From NCBI GenBank assembly GCA_021648365.1, contig JAKISY010000097.1, positions 1-17,421 of the forward strand: 17,421 nucleotides of DNA. Reading direction: 5' to 3'. The translations under genes were made by a program, and so were the position numbers. The notes under the pieces are model-generated. The model saw nothing but the letters and a program-made list of their open reading frames with translations, was not told where the DNA came from and did not search any database. The DNA is from Verrucomicrobiales bacterium (GTDB lineage: Bacteria; Verrucomicrobiota; Verrucomicrobiia; Verrucomicrobiales; DEV007). Positions 6,027 to 12,934 of the stretch are shown piece by piece. Position 1 is the first letter of the stretch, and each line of letters opens with the position of its first letter.

Positions 6027-8789
6027 TCAGACGACGTCGGCGCAGCGTTGGCAGAGGTCTTCGTGGCTGGCGACTTGTCCGACGCTTTTTTCATGGCGCC
6101 AACAGCGAGCGCATTTGCCGTTGTCAGTTTTGGCGACGCTGGCGAAGAGTTTTTCCTGTCCGGACTGGATCTGGAGGTCGCTGACGATGAGGAACTCTTG
6201 CACGGTGTCTTGGTCGTCGAGCACGCTGTCGAGCACGGCGTTGTTTGGCACGTCGAGTTTGACTTGGGCTTCGAGGTTGCTGCCGATGAGTTTCTGTTGG
6301 CGCGCGCTTTCGATTTCCTGTTGGATGGTGGCACGCAGTTTGAGCAGCTCTTCCACTACGGGGCTGGCGGCGTTTTCGCCTGCGGCAAAAGCGGGGTCAG
6401 CTGTGGGGAAGTCTTGTAAATGGATCGAGTCTTTTTTGCCAAGGAATTCCCAGGCTTCGTCGGCGGTGTAAACGAGAATCGGTGCCATTAGCAGGGTGAG
6501 GCTCTCGAACACACGAGCCATGGCGGTCTGGGTCGCTCGGCGTTTGACGGAGTCGATGGCTTCGCAATACATGCGGTCTTTGGTGATGTCGATGTAGAGC
6601 GAGCTGAGATCGACGGCGCAGAATTGGTTGAGAGTGTTGAAAACTTTGCGGAACTCGTAGTTCTGATAGGCTTCGATGCATTCTGTGGTGACGAAGTGAA
6701 GCCGTTCGAGGATCCAGCGGTCGATGAGGGTGAGCTCTGCGTTGTCCACGCTTTGGTTCTCTGCATCAAAGCCGTTGAGGTTACCCAGCAGGATGCGCAA
6801 GGTGTTGCGGATACGGCGATAGGTGTCGGCGGTTTGTTTGAAGAGGTTCTCGTCGAAGGGGACTTCGTTTTGCCAATCGACGCTGCTGACCCATAGGCGC
6901 AGGATGTCGGCACCGTATTGGTTGTAAAAATGGGCGGCATCCATCGGTTTGCCTTTTTTCTTGGCATCCGATTTGGAGATTTTTTTGCGATCTTTATCAA
7001 CGACAAAGCCGTGAGTCATGACGGTTTTGTAGGGTGCGGTGCCTCGGTGGGCGACGCTGAGCATCAGTGAGGACTGGAACCAGCCTCGGTGTTGGTCGGT
7101 GGCTTCGAGGTAGAGATCGGCGGGGGTGTGCAGTTCGGGACGTTTGTCGAGCACGGCGACGTGACTGCTACCGGAATCGATCCAGACGTCGAGGGTATCG
7201 TGGCAGCGGGTGGTGCCGGCGGGTAGGTCGAGTTGCGCTGCCCACCAGGCATCGTCTTTTTCGAACCAAAGGTTGGTGCCTTGTTGTTCGGTGAGATCAG
7301 CGACTTTGCGGGCAAGGTCGGCATCGACGATGGGTTGATCGGGTTTGCCAGCAGGGAAAAAGACGGGTAGCGGCACGCCCCAAGTGCGTTGGCGCGAGAT
7401 GCACCAGTCGGGGCGAGATTCCACGGTGCCGTGGATGCGGTTGCGCCCCCAGTGTGGCATCCACTCAACTTGATCGATTTCTGCGAGTGCTTGGTCGCGG
7501 ATGGCGTCGATACGGACGAAAAATTGTTCGACGGAGCGGAAGATGATCGGAGTTTTGGAACGCCAGCAATGCGGGTAAGAGTGAACGTAGTCCTCTTGGG
7601 CTAGCAGTGCGCCACAGTTGTCGAGCAGTTCGATGACGATGGGGTTGCCTTTGAAGACGTGCTGTCCGATCAGGCTGTCGATACCGACGTCGTCGGTGAA
7701 GCATCCGCGGTCATCGACGGGGGAGAGCAGACCGAGATCATTTTGTAGGCCGGCGATGTAGTCATCGGAGCCGTGACCTGGGGCGACGTGTACCGCGCCT
7801 GTTCCAGCTTCAGCGGTGACGAAGTCGGCGAGGATGATTTTGGAAGTGCGATCTAGCAGTGGGTGTTGGGCGGTTTGCCCTTCCAGTGCTTTGGGGTCGA
7901 TGATTTGTTCTTCGCCAGTGGGGCTGAAGCCTGTTTTGGCGATGAAAGAGTCGAGCAGGGGGCGGGCGATGATGAGATCTTCGCTGCGTCCGCTTTCTGC
8001 ATGAGTGAAAATGCAGCGCACGTATTCGAAGCGCGATTGCAGGGCGATGCCTAGGTTGGCAGGCAGCGTCCAGGGCGTGGTGGTCCAGATGACAAGAGAA
8101 GTCTTGCCTGTGAGATCACCGCTGGCGAGTGGAAATTTCACAAAGATCGCGGGATCGGTGCGATCTTCGTATTCGACTTCGGCTTCTGCGAGCGCGGTTT
8201 GGGCGCCAAAACTCCATAGCACGGGTTTTTTGCTACAATAGACGAGGTCTTTTTCGACCAGCGATGCGAAGGTGCGAATGACGTCGGCTTCGTAGGAGGG
8301 GTCGAGCGTGAGGTATGGATTCTCCCAATCGCCAAATACGCCGAGACGGCGGAAGGATTTGCGCTGGATGTCGATGAACTTGCGCGCGTATGCTTCAGAG
8401 CGGCGGCGGATTTCAGCGGGTTCGAGGCCGCGAGTTTTTTCGACCACTTTGAACTCGATCGGCAGTCCGTGACAGTCCCAACCGGGGATGAAGGGCGCGT
8501 AATAGCCCGCCATGGTGCGGCTTTTGATCACCAAATCTTTGAGCACTTTGTTGAGTGCGGTGCCCATGTGCACGTCGCCGTTGGCAAAAGGCGGCCCATC
8601 GTGCAGGATGAAGGTGGGTGCGTTCTGAGCTTGGCGTTGATCGACGATCTGACGATAGAGATCTTGGTCTTCCCAGTTTTTTAGGCGTTGAGGTTCACGC
8701 TCGACGAGATTGGCACGCATCGGAAAGTCCGTTTGCGGAAGGTTCAAACTGTCTTTATAGGTATTGGATTTTTTCTTTTGATCGCTCAT
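6027..8789 (-). CDS. ileS: Isoleucyl-tRNA synthetase
   Basis: 920 residues, a class I aminoacyl-tRNA synthetase charging tRNA-Ile in the cytoplasm. HMGT (residues 74-77) is the HIGH motif, within PPFANGDVHMGTALNK. GWDCHGLPIE (103-112) follows. The CP1 editing domain spans roughly 190-400 with WTTTPWTLPAN (235-245) and GTGAVHVAPGHGSDDY (329-344). KISKS (603-607) is the KMSKS motif. The C-terminal zinc finger is intact, with Cys893, Cys896, Cys913 and Cys916. This is the usual long bacterial type. I start at the ATG at 8787-8789; an in-frame GTG lies two codons upstream at 8795. No Shine-Dalgarno or obvious T-box leader is visible in the 207-nt upstream space, which holds a long-form repeat at 8872. 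lspA follows 14 nt downstream. Confidence 0.98.
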   Translation of the reverse strand: MSDQKKKSNTYKDSLNLPQTDFPMRANLVEREPQRLKNWEDQDLYRQIVDQRQAQNAPTFILHDGPPFANGDVHMGTALNKVLKDLVIKSRTMAGYYAPFIPGWDCHGLPIEFKVVEKTRGLEPAEIRRRSEAYARKFIDIQRKSFRRLGVFGDWENPYLTLDPSYEADVIRTFASLVEKDLVYCSKKPVLWSFGAQTALAEAEVEYEDRTDPAIFVKFPLASGDLTGKTSLVIWTTTPWTLPANLGIALQSRFEYVRCIFTHAESGRSEDLIIARPLLDSFIAKTGFSPTGEEQIIDPKALEGQTAQHPLLDRTSKIILADFVTAEAGTGAVHVAPGHGSDDYIAGLQNDLGLLSPVDDRGCFTDDVGIDSLIGQHVFKGNPIVIELLDNCGALLAQEDYVHSYPHCWRSKTPIIFRSVEQFFVRIDAIRDQALAEIDQVEWMPHWGRNRIHGTVESRPDWCISRQRTWGVPLPVFFPAGKPDQPIVDADLARKVADLTEQQGTNLWFEKDDAWWAAQLDLPAGTTRCHDTLDVWIDSGSSHVAVLDKRPELHTPADLYLEATDQHRGWFQSSLMLSVAHRGTAPYKTVMTHGFVVDKDRKKISKSDAKKKGKPMDAAHFYNQYGADILRLWVSSVDWQNEVPFDENLFKQTADTYRRIRNTLRILLGNLNGFDAENQSVDNAELTLIDRWILERLHFVTTECIEAYQNYEFRKVFNTLNQFCAVDLSSLYIDITKDRMYCEAIDSVKRRATQTAMARVFESLTLLMAPILVYTADEAWEFLGKKDSIHLQDFPTADPAFAAGENAASPVVEELLKLRATIQQEIESARQQKLIGSNLEAQVKLDVPNNAVLDSVLDDQDTVQEFLIVSDLQIQSGQEKLFASVAKTDNGKCARCWRHEKSVGQVASHEDLCQRCADVV

Positions 8790-8871
8790 AGCCACGCCAC
8801 TTCAAGGGCGTCGGAAGAGTAGCATTGATTGTGATGGGTGCAAGGCGAAGCGCGGGAGATGAGGGGGAGGG

Positions 8872-8946
8872 AACCGCAGATGGCGCAACCGGAGCGAAGC
8901 GGAGATAGCCGGAGGATAATACTCGAAGGCAAATGGGCGCAGATAA
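8872..8946 (+). repeat. Dispersed repeat, long form (75 bp)
   Basis: AACCGCAGATGGCGCA, the 45-nt inner module (starting ACCGGAGCGAAGCGGAGATA, ending CTCGAAGGCAA) and ATGGGCGCAGATAA. Taken as the reference long copy. It lies upstream of ileS. Confidence 0.9.
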
Positions 8947-8996
8947 GAAGGGGAATGAGGTGGGGCTGGATGTAGAGCGAAGTAGGGGAGGTGGAG

Positions 8997-9656
8997 TTAG
9001 CGTTGGGATTTTTTGATCAGTGGAGCGATGACTTTTTCCCATAAGTCATAACCTTTGTCGGTGAGGTGGAGGCCGTCTTTTTTGAACAGGTCGGGGGCGA
9101 GGTTTTGTTCGAGCATGGGGGTGGCGATGTCGGCAAAGTAGAGGGTAGGCAGCTGTTCGCAGTAGGCGGCGATGAGTGCGTTGGCTTCTTTCATCACGGG
9201 CCACAGTTTTTTGCGACTGATGCTAGGTTTGATGGCGATGTAGATGAGTGAGGTGCCGGGTAGTGATTTTGCTACTTTGGCGGTGAGCTGTTTGAAATCG
9301 GCTAGCACCTGCGTAGCGCTGAGGCCTCTAGAGATGTCGTTGTCGCCGGCATAGAGCACGATGGTGCTGGGGTGGAGGGGTTGGATCAGTCGATCGAAGA
9401 AGTGGATGGAGTCGGCAATGGTCGAGCCTCCAAAACCTCGGTTGATTTTTTTCAGGTCAGGAAAAAAGGGATCGAGATTCCACATTCGGATGCTAGAGCT
9501 GCCAACGAAGAGTGTGGCGTTAGTGGGTGGTGGATCTTTTTTGTCGGCTTTCTCAAAAGCGGCGATGCTGCTCTCCCATCTGGCGAAGGGATCTTTGGCG
9601 TAGGCAGTGGAAAGTAGCAACAAGCTAAGCAGTAGGGTGGTGAGTGCTGTTTTCAT
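8997..9656 (-). CDS. Secreted SGNH/GDSL-family hydrolase
   Basis: 219 residues. A clear signal peptide (MKTALTTLLLSLLLLSTAYA, cleavage after Ala20) indicates export. The SGNH blocks follow in order. Block I is FVGSSSIRMW (50-59), where Ser54 occupies the nucleophile position and the usual Asp of GDS is Ser53. Block II is RGFGGS (73-78) with the oxyanion Gly. Block III is YAGDNDIS (102-109) with Asn106. Block V is DGLHLTDKGY (194-203) with Asp194 and His197. All catalytic residues are therefore present, and an esterase or carbohydrate de-acetylase activity in the periplasm is likely. The substrate is not readable. The ATG at 9654-9656 is the only start that gives a signal peptide; no Shine-Dalgarno is seen. 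ileS is 207 nt downstream on the same strand, and a CACTGAT-type repeat element lies upstream. Confidence 0.9.
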   Translation of the reverse strand: MKTALTTLLLSLLLLSTAYAKDPFARWESSIAAFEKADKKDPPPTNATLFVGSSSIRMWNLDPFFPDLKKINRGFGGSTIADSIHFFDRLIQPLHPSTIVLYAGDNDISRGLSATQVLADFKQLTAKVAKSLPGTSLIYIAIKPSISRKKLWPVMKEANALIAAYCEQLPTLYFADIATPMLEQNLAPDLFKKDGLHLTDKGYDLWEKVIAPLIKKSQR

Positions 9657-10044
9657 GGTTTTTGTTTAAAAGTTGTCAGTTGTGCGTGATTGAGCAGTTT
9701 AGCTTATTATGTGTTTAGAGCTGTGATTTAGGTGGTTCTAGGCAACGCCAACTATCTTTAGGCTAAATCTCCGACATGTGCTTGTTCGTAAAACACAAAA
9801 CCTTGGTGCATTCAGATGTTGATTTGAGGCTCTTTCATCCTACACGACATTTTTTAAAATTTAAGAATTAAACCACTGATTCCACTGATTTGCACTGATA
9901 AGAAAAGAAAAATTAAATTGTAAAAACAATACATATCAGTGTTTATCAGTGTTTATCAGTGTCGATCAGTGGTTGAAATATTTTTTTTCATGTAGTGCGA
10001 TGATTTTTGAAAAAAACGCAGTGGGAGTGTGATTATCCTAAGCT
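9657..10044. other. Non-coding space with a repeat element
   Basis: 388 nt between the SGNH hydrolase start and the PPOX stop. The only clear structure is the CACTGAT inverted repeat (9871-9974) with flanking CAC-x-ACAT boxes. A 31-codon frame from the ATG at 9776 is shorter than expected for a gene, lacks any recognisable motif and runs into the repeat, so I do not call it. The rest is AT-rich. Confidence 0.6.
9871..9974. repeat. CACTGAT inverted-repeat element
   Basis: The ends AACCACTGAT (9871-9880) and ATCAGTGGTT (9965-9974) are perfect 10-bp inverted repeats. The left arm has three CACTGAT copies and the right arm four ATCAGTG copies, mostly at 9-10 nt spacing. An A/T-rich spacer of about 35 nt separates the arms. 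CACGACATTTTTT lies 28 nt outside on the left (9843) and the inverse of CACTACATG ends at 9997 on the right. Confidence 0.85.
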
Positions 10045-10494
10045 TTAAGCATTGAGCGGGATGTTGTAGTAATCAAGAGCCCATTCGCGCATGAAACGCA
10101 CTTGGGTGGGGGTGATTTTGTAGATGATAAGTTCGGGGTTGTGGATGTTGCCTAAGTATTGTGTGAGCAGTGGGTTGCTGTCCCATATTTCTTGTTTCAT
10201 CGCTGGATCGTCGAGCATCTCTGCGATACCGGAAATGCGCACTTGGTCGTGTTGATCGTCGAGGTAGCAGAGCTCTACTTTGGGATTGGCGGCGATCTGC
10301 GCGGTTTTGTGATAAGATCGCAGATTGGCGACGTAGATGGTGAAGGTGGCTTCATCCACTCGGACTGGAGAAACAGGGCGCAGACGAGGCTGATCGCCGT
10401 CGATGGTAGCGAGCTGCGGGAACTTAGCGTTGCGAATACAGGCACGGGCGAGCTCGGGCAACTGACTTGGGTCGATAGGTTTGGGGTTTGGCAT
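10045..10494 (-). CDS. Pyridoxamine 5'-phosphate oxidase-family (PPOX) flavoprotein
   Basis: 149 residues, a single split-barrel FMN-binding domain. Visible family features are KFPQLATIDGDQPRLRPVSP (24-43), with the LAT-x-DxxxPxxRPV pattern of general-stress-protein-26-like members. Then come FTIYVANLRSYHKTAQIAAN (51-70), NPKVELCYLD (70-79) and RISGIAEMLDDP (85-96). Such proteins bind FMN, haem or F420 and act as oxidoreductases or stress proteins; the true PdxH C-terminal substrate motif is absent, so vitamin B6 synthesis is not implied. The protein has no signal peptide and should be cytoplasmic. The open frame reaches back to 10719, but that part is translated from a dispersed repeat; I start at the ATG at 10492-10494, which gives a normal N-terminus. 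No Shine-Dalgarno is visible. Confidence 0.86.
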   Translation of the reverse strand: MPNPKPIDPSQLPELARACIRNAKFPQLATIDGDQPRLRPVSPVRVDEATFTIYVANLRSYHKTAQIAANPKVELCYLDDQHDQVRISGIAEMLDDPAMKQEIWDSNPLLTQYLGNIHNPELIIYKITPTQVRFMREWALDYYNIPLNA

Positions 10495-10517
10495 GATGAA
10501 AATAGCAGGGCACGATC

Positions 10518-10620
10518 CACGACATTTTTCAGGAGGAAGAAGGGAACCGCAGATTACGCAACCGGAGCGCAGCGTAGATAGCCAGAGGCAACCACCCGAA
10601 GGCAAATGATCGCAGATTAA
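10518..10620 (+). repeat. Dispersed repeat, long form with upstream CACGACATTTTT box
   Basis: CACGACATTTTTC (10518-10530) is followed by a purine-rich stretch and AACCGCAGATTACGCA from 10545. A diverged inner module (CCGGAGCGCAGCGTAGATAG, then CCCGAAGGCAA) and ATGATCGCAGATTAA end the element. The first 40 nt match the 4505-4546 copy closely. It lies in the 252-nt divergent space between the PPOX and VTT genes. Confidence 0.85.
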
Positions 10621-10702
10621 AAGTGAATGAAAAAAGAGGGATTGATGAGGATAGGTTGAATTTAAGAGGGGGGAGTGAATGCTCGTAAATGAATGTGATG
10701 GA

Positions 10703-10735
10703 TGAATTTCAAATTTCAAATCTTAAATTTTAGAT
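10703..10735. repeat. AT-rich TTTCAAAT-type simple repeat
   Basis: TTTCAAATTTCAAATCTTAA, then AATTTTAGATT, just upstream of the VTT start at 10747. It is similar to the tract at 5310-5334 upstream of the rhodanese start. Confidence 0.5.
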
Positions 10736-10746
10736 TACCCATCTAC

Positions 10747-11361
10747 ATGCGTATTTGGTGGATATTTTTGACTTTGGCGGTGCTGGTGATGCTGCCGTTT
10801 TTGATCTGGGGGGATTTTTTTACGCAGTTTTTTTCTAGTGAGGGTAGCGTGCAGTGGTTGACGCAGTATGGGGCGGGAGCGGGCATCGCTTTGTTGATTG
10901 GTGATTTGTTCCTGCCGGTGCCTGGCACGGTGGTGATGTCGGCGATGGGTTATGTGTATGGTGCGTGGTGGGGTGGGGTGTATAGTTCACTGGGTTCTGT
11001 GTTGGGTGGTTTGTTGGCGTATGGGCTGTGTCGTGTGATGGGGCATCGTGCCGCGTTGTTTTTAGCTGGGCAGCGGGATTTAGAAAAAGGGGAACATTTT
11101 TTTCGAGAAGGCGGGGTTTGGGTGGTGGTCTTGTCGCGTTGGTTACCGCTTTTGCCCGAGGTGGTTGCCTGCATGGCGGGCTTGGTGAGGATGCCCTTCC
11201 GTGTTTTTTTGGTGGCGTTGATCTGTGGTAGTGTGCCGCTGGGCTTTGTCTTTGCTTGGGTGGGGGCTGCGGGGCAGGATTCGCCAGCTTTGGCGATGGC
11301 TATGAGCGCGGTCTTGCCGGTGGTGATGTGGTTGGTGGCGCGTAGGGTGATGGGGAGGTGA
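10747..11361 (+). CDS. VTT-domain (TVP38/DedA-like) inner-membrane protein
   Basis: 204 residues, almost entirely hydrophobic. Helices are expected at about 4-20, 43-58, 63-98 (a re-entrant pair), 124-146, 153-173 and 182-199. The VTT/SNARE-associated domain signature is seen as LFLPVPGTVVMSAMGYVYG (54-72), matching F-x-P-x-PG...G-x-x-YG. GSVLGGLLAYGLCRVMG (83-99) follows, then the partner half SRWLPLLPEVVACMAGLVRM (130-149). DedA/VTT proteins act in lipid scrambling, including undecaprenyl-phosphate recycling in some members. Which role this one has is not readable. An upstream in-frame ATG at 10702 would add 15 residues encoded by an AT-rich simple repeat, so I use the ATG at 10747. The gene ends 9 nt from the stop of the convergent TrmJ-like gene. 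Confidence 0.85.
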   Translation: MRIWWIFLTLAVLVMLPFLIWGDFFTQFFSSEGSVQWLTQYGAGAGIALLIGDLFLPVPGTVVMSAMGYVYGAWWGGVYSSLGSVLGGLLAYGLCRVMGHRAALFLAGQRDLEKGEHFFREGGVWVVVLSRWLPLLPEVVACMAGLVRMPFRVFLVALICGSVPLGFVFAWVGAAGQDSPALAMAMSAVLPVVMWLVARRVMGR

Positions 11362-11370
11362 AGTGGGGGA

Positions 11371-12090
11371 TTATGTTTTTTTCAGTGCGGTGATGACTCC
11401 ATGCAGCAGGTTGAGTTCTTGTTCGCTCGCCTGAGTTCGAGTGAAGAGGCTACGTAGTTTGCGCAGGGTTTCTGGGCGTAGTTCTGGGGTGAGAAAAAAT
11501 TCAGCTTGCTCGAGTTCGTTTTCGAGGCGGTTGAGAAAGTTATGCAGTTCTTTTTTTGGTGCGGCGGTGAGAGGGACGGAATGGGCGATGGGCTGCGCCT
11601 GGGCGCGGCGCCACTCCCAGCCGAAGAGCAGCACGGCTTGGGCGAGGTTGAGCGAGCTGAAGTTGGGGTTGGTGGGGAAGTGGATGAGGGCATTGGCGTG
11701 GCTGAGGGCGTTGTTGTCGAGGCCCGAAGCTTCGGGTCCAAAGAGGATGGCGCTTTGCTGGTCGGAGGAGGTGGAGTTTGGCTGAGCGCGGATTTGTTGC
11801 ACGGCTTCGGCGACGGGTAGCACGGGGATCGCTTGGTGACGCGGGCGGGCGGTGGTGGCGTAGAGGTGGTGACAGTCGGCGATGGCTTCTGCGAGGGTGG
11901 CAAAACATTGGGTTTGCGCTAAGACGACATCAGCATCGGCGGCGGTGGCGATCGCGGCGGGATTGGGCCAACCATCGCGTGGGGCAACCAGGCGCAATTG
12001 GTCGAGCCCGCAGTTGAGCATGGCGCGGGCACACATGCCGATGTTTTGTCCGAGTTGAGTTTGGTGTAGGATGATGATCGGTGGTGGCAT
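11371..12090 (-). CDS. trmJ: TrmJ-like tRNA 2'-O-methyltransferase (SPOUT family)
   Basis: 239 residues, about the length of E. coli TrmJ. The SpoU/TrmH knot motifs are in order. The N-terminal strand ends in QNIGMCARAM (15-24) with the conserved Asn16. ILFGPEASGLDNNAL (115-129) is the SAM-binding motif 2, and NFSSLNLAQAVLLFGWEW (143-160) is motif 3. The C-terminal helical extension ELRPETLRKLRSLFTR...ELNLLHGV (203-232) is typical of TrmJ, which uses S-adenosylmethionine to methylate the ribose of residue 32 in several tRNAs. Subfamily assignment rests on that extension and motif order; another TrmH-like RNA target cannot be excluded. The ATG start is at 12088-12090. No Shine-Dalgarno is visible. 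It converges on the VTT gene and is divergent from the ABC cassette, 68 nt away. Confidence 0.87.
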   Translation of the reverse strand: MPPPIIILHQTQLGQNIGMCARAMLNCGLDQLRLVAPRDGWPNPAAIATAADADVVLAQTQCFATLAEAIADCHHLYATTARPRHQAIPVLPVAEAVQQIRAQPNSTSSDQQSAILFGPEASGLDNNALSHANALIHFPTNPNFSSLNLAQAVLLFGWEWRRAQAQPIAHSVPLTAAPKKELHNFLNRLENELEQAEFFLTPELRPETLRKLRSLFTRTQASEQELNLLHGVITALKKT

Positions 12091-12158
12091 GGTGATGAGC
12101 TAGGCAAAGGTGTTTAATCGTATCGCTTTAGCTTTACATATCAGTATGTTTTGATAGC

Positions 12159-12860
12159 ATGGCTTTAGCTAAGATTTTATCAATGGAACCTAAAATAGTT
12201 ATTAAACAAGGAATGAGTATTGGCTACCGCTCGGGGTGGCGCAATCGAGCTATGCCCGATTTGGAATTAGCTAGTGCTGAGCAAGAGGTGAGCCTGAGCG
12301 CGGGCCGACATTTGTTGTTGGCGAGGAATGGGCGGGGCAAGACGACTTTGTTGAAAACGTTGGCAGGCTTGTTGCCGACATTTTGTGGAGAGTTTCAAGT
12401 GGATGGGCAGGTGCAGTATATTGACGAGGAGTTACGCTTTGATCCCGAGTTAAAGACCGCTAGTATTTTCGCGGCCTTTTTCAGCGGTGAGATTTATCAG
12501 CGCGCGTTGTCCATGGCGGAGCGATTGGAGTTAGAGGTGAAAAAGCCTTACGGCAAGTTATCTAAGGGGAATCGCCAGAAGGTGACCTTGATCATAGCTG
12601 AAGTTCAGGCAACGCAGGGAGGAGCACAGGTGCTTTTGTTGGATGAGCCTTTTTCAGGATTGGATTTTCATGTGCGAGATGAAGTGGATGCGATTTGGAG
12701 GGAGAATAGCGAAGGCATATTGCGCTTGGTTTGTGTGCATCCTGACGAACCTACATTGAAAGCCGAGAGCGCTTTGATTATCAGTGATGAAAAGATCAGT
12801 CACCTACCAGTAGTGGGTGGAGAGTTGGATTGGTTCGAAACGAGGAAAAATTTATCGTAA
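12159..12860 (+). CDS. ABC transporter ATP-binding protein
   Basis: 233 residues, the cytoplasmic ATPase of an ABC-2-type transporter. The Walker A is LARNGRGKTTLLKTLAG (54-70) with Lys61; the first Gly of GxxGxGKT is Ala55. The signature motif is LSKGN (134-138) rather than LSGGQ. Walker B is VLLLDEPFSGLD (158-169) with Glu163, and the H-loop is VCVHPDE with His194. These show a functional though divergent ATPase, in the size class of CcmA, NosF and similar small exporters. The N-terminal 20 residues are not typical; an ATG at 12183 would remove eight residues and is equally plausible. No Shine-Dalgarno is seen. The permease gene follows after 74 nt containing a short-form repeat. The substrate is unknown, and no haem-maturation genes are nearby to support a CcmA role. 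Confidence 0.9.
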   Translation: MALAKILSMEPKIVIKQGMSIGYRSGWRNRAMPDLELASAEQEVSLSAGRHLLLARNGRGKTTLLKTLAGLLPTFCGEFQVDGQVQYIDEELRFDPELKTASIFAAFFSGEIYQRALSMAERLELEVKKPYGKLSKGNRQKVTLIIAEVQATQGGAQVLLLDEPFSGLDFHVRDEVDAIWRENSEGILRLVCVHPDEPTLKAESALIISDEKISHLPVVGGELDWFETRKNLS

Positions 12861-12881
12861 TGAGGGGATTAAGAGAGGTTT

Positions 12882-12912
12882 AACCGCAGATGACGCCGAT
12901 GGGCGCAGATAA
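12882..12912 (+). repeat. Dispersed repeat, short form (31 bp), inside an apparent operon
   Basis: AACCGCAGATGACGCC then GATGGGCGCAGATAA. It differs from the copy at 4531 at only two positions. It lies between the ABC ATPase and permease genes and supplies a false upstream ATG at 12890. Confidence 0.85.
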
Positions 12913-12934
12913 GAGAAAAGAAGAAATAACTATT

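Noticed and set aside
6021..6471. Plus-strand frames opposite ileS
   Set aside because: Shadows of the ileS coding strand, with compositions reflecting the antisense of conserved synthetase codons.
8755..9042. 95-codon minus-strand frame upstream of ileS
   Set aside because: Mostly the translated long-form repeat (SAPICLRVLSSGYLRFAPVA-like peptide), and it overlaps the ends of ileS and the SGNH gene.
9776..9874. Possible 31-codon small gene
   Set aside because: No motif, no ribosome binding site, and it runs into the CACTGAT repeat element.
9871..9974. CRISPR array
   Set aside because: The repeat unit is 7 nt, the spacers are 2-3 nt, and orientation flips in the middle; no cas genes.
10045..10494. 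PdxH pyridoxamine phosphate oxidase
   Set aside because: Too short (149 residues) and lacks the C-terminal PdxH substrate-binding motif; only the general PPOX fold is supported.
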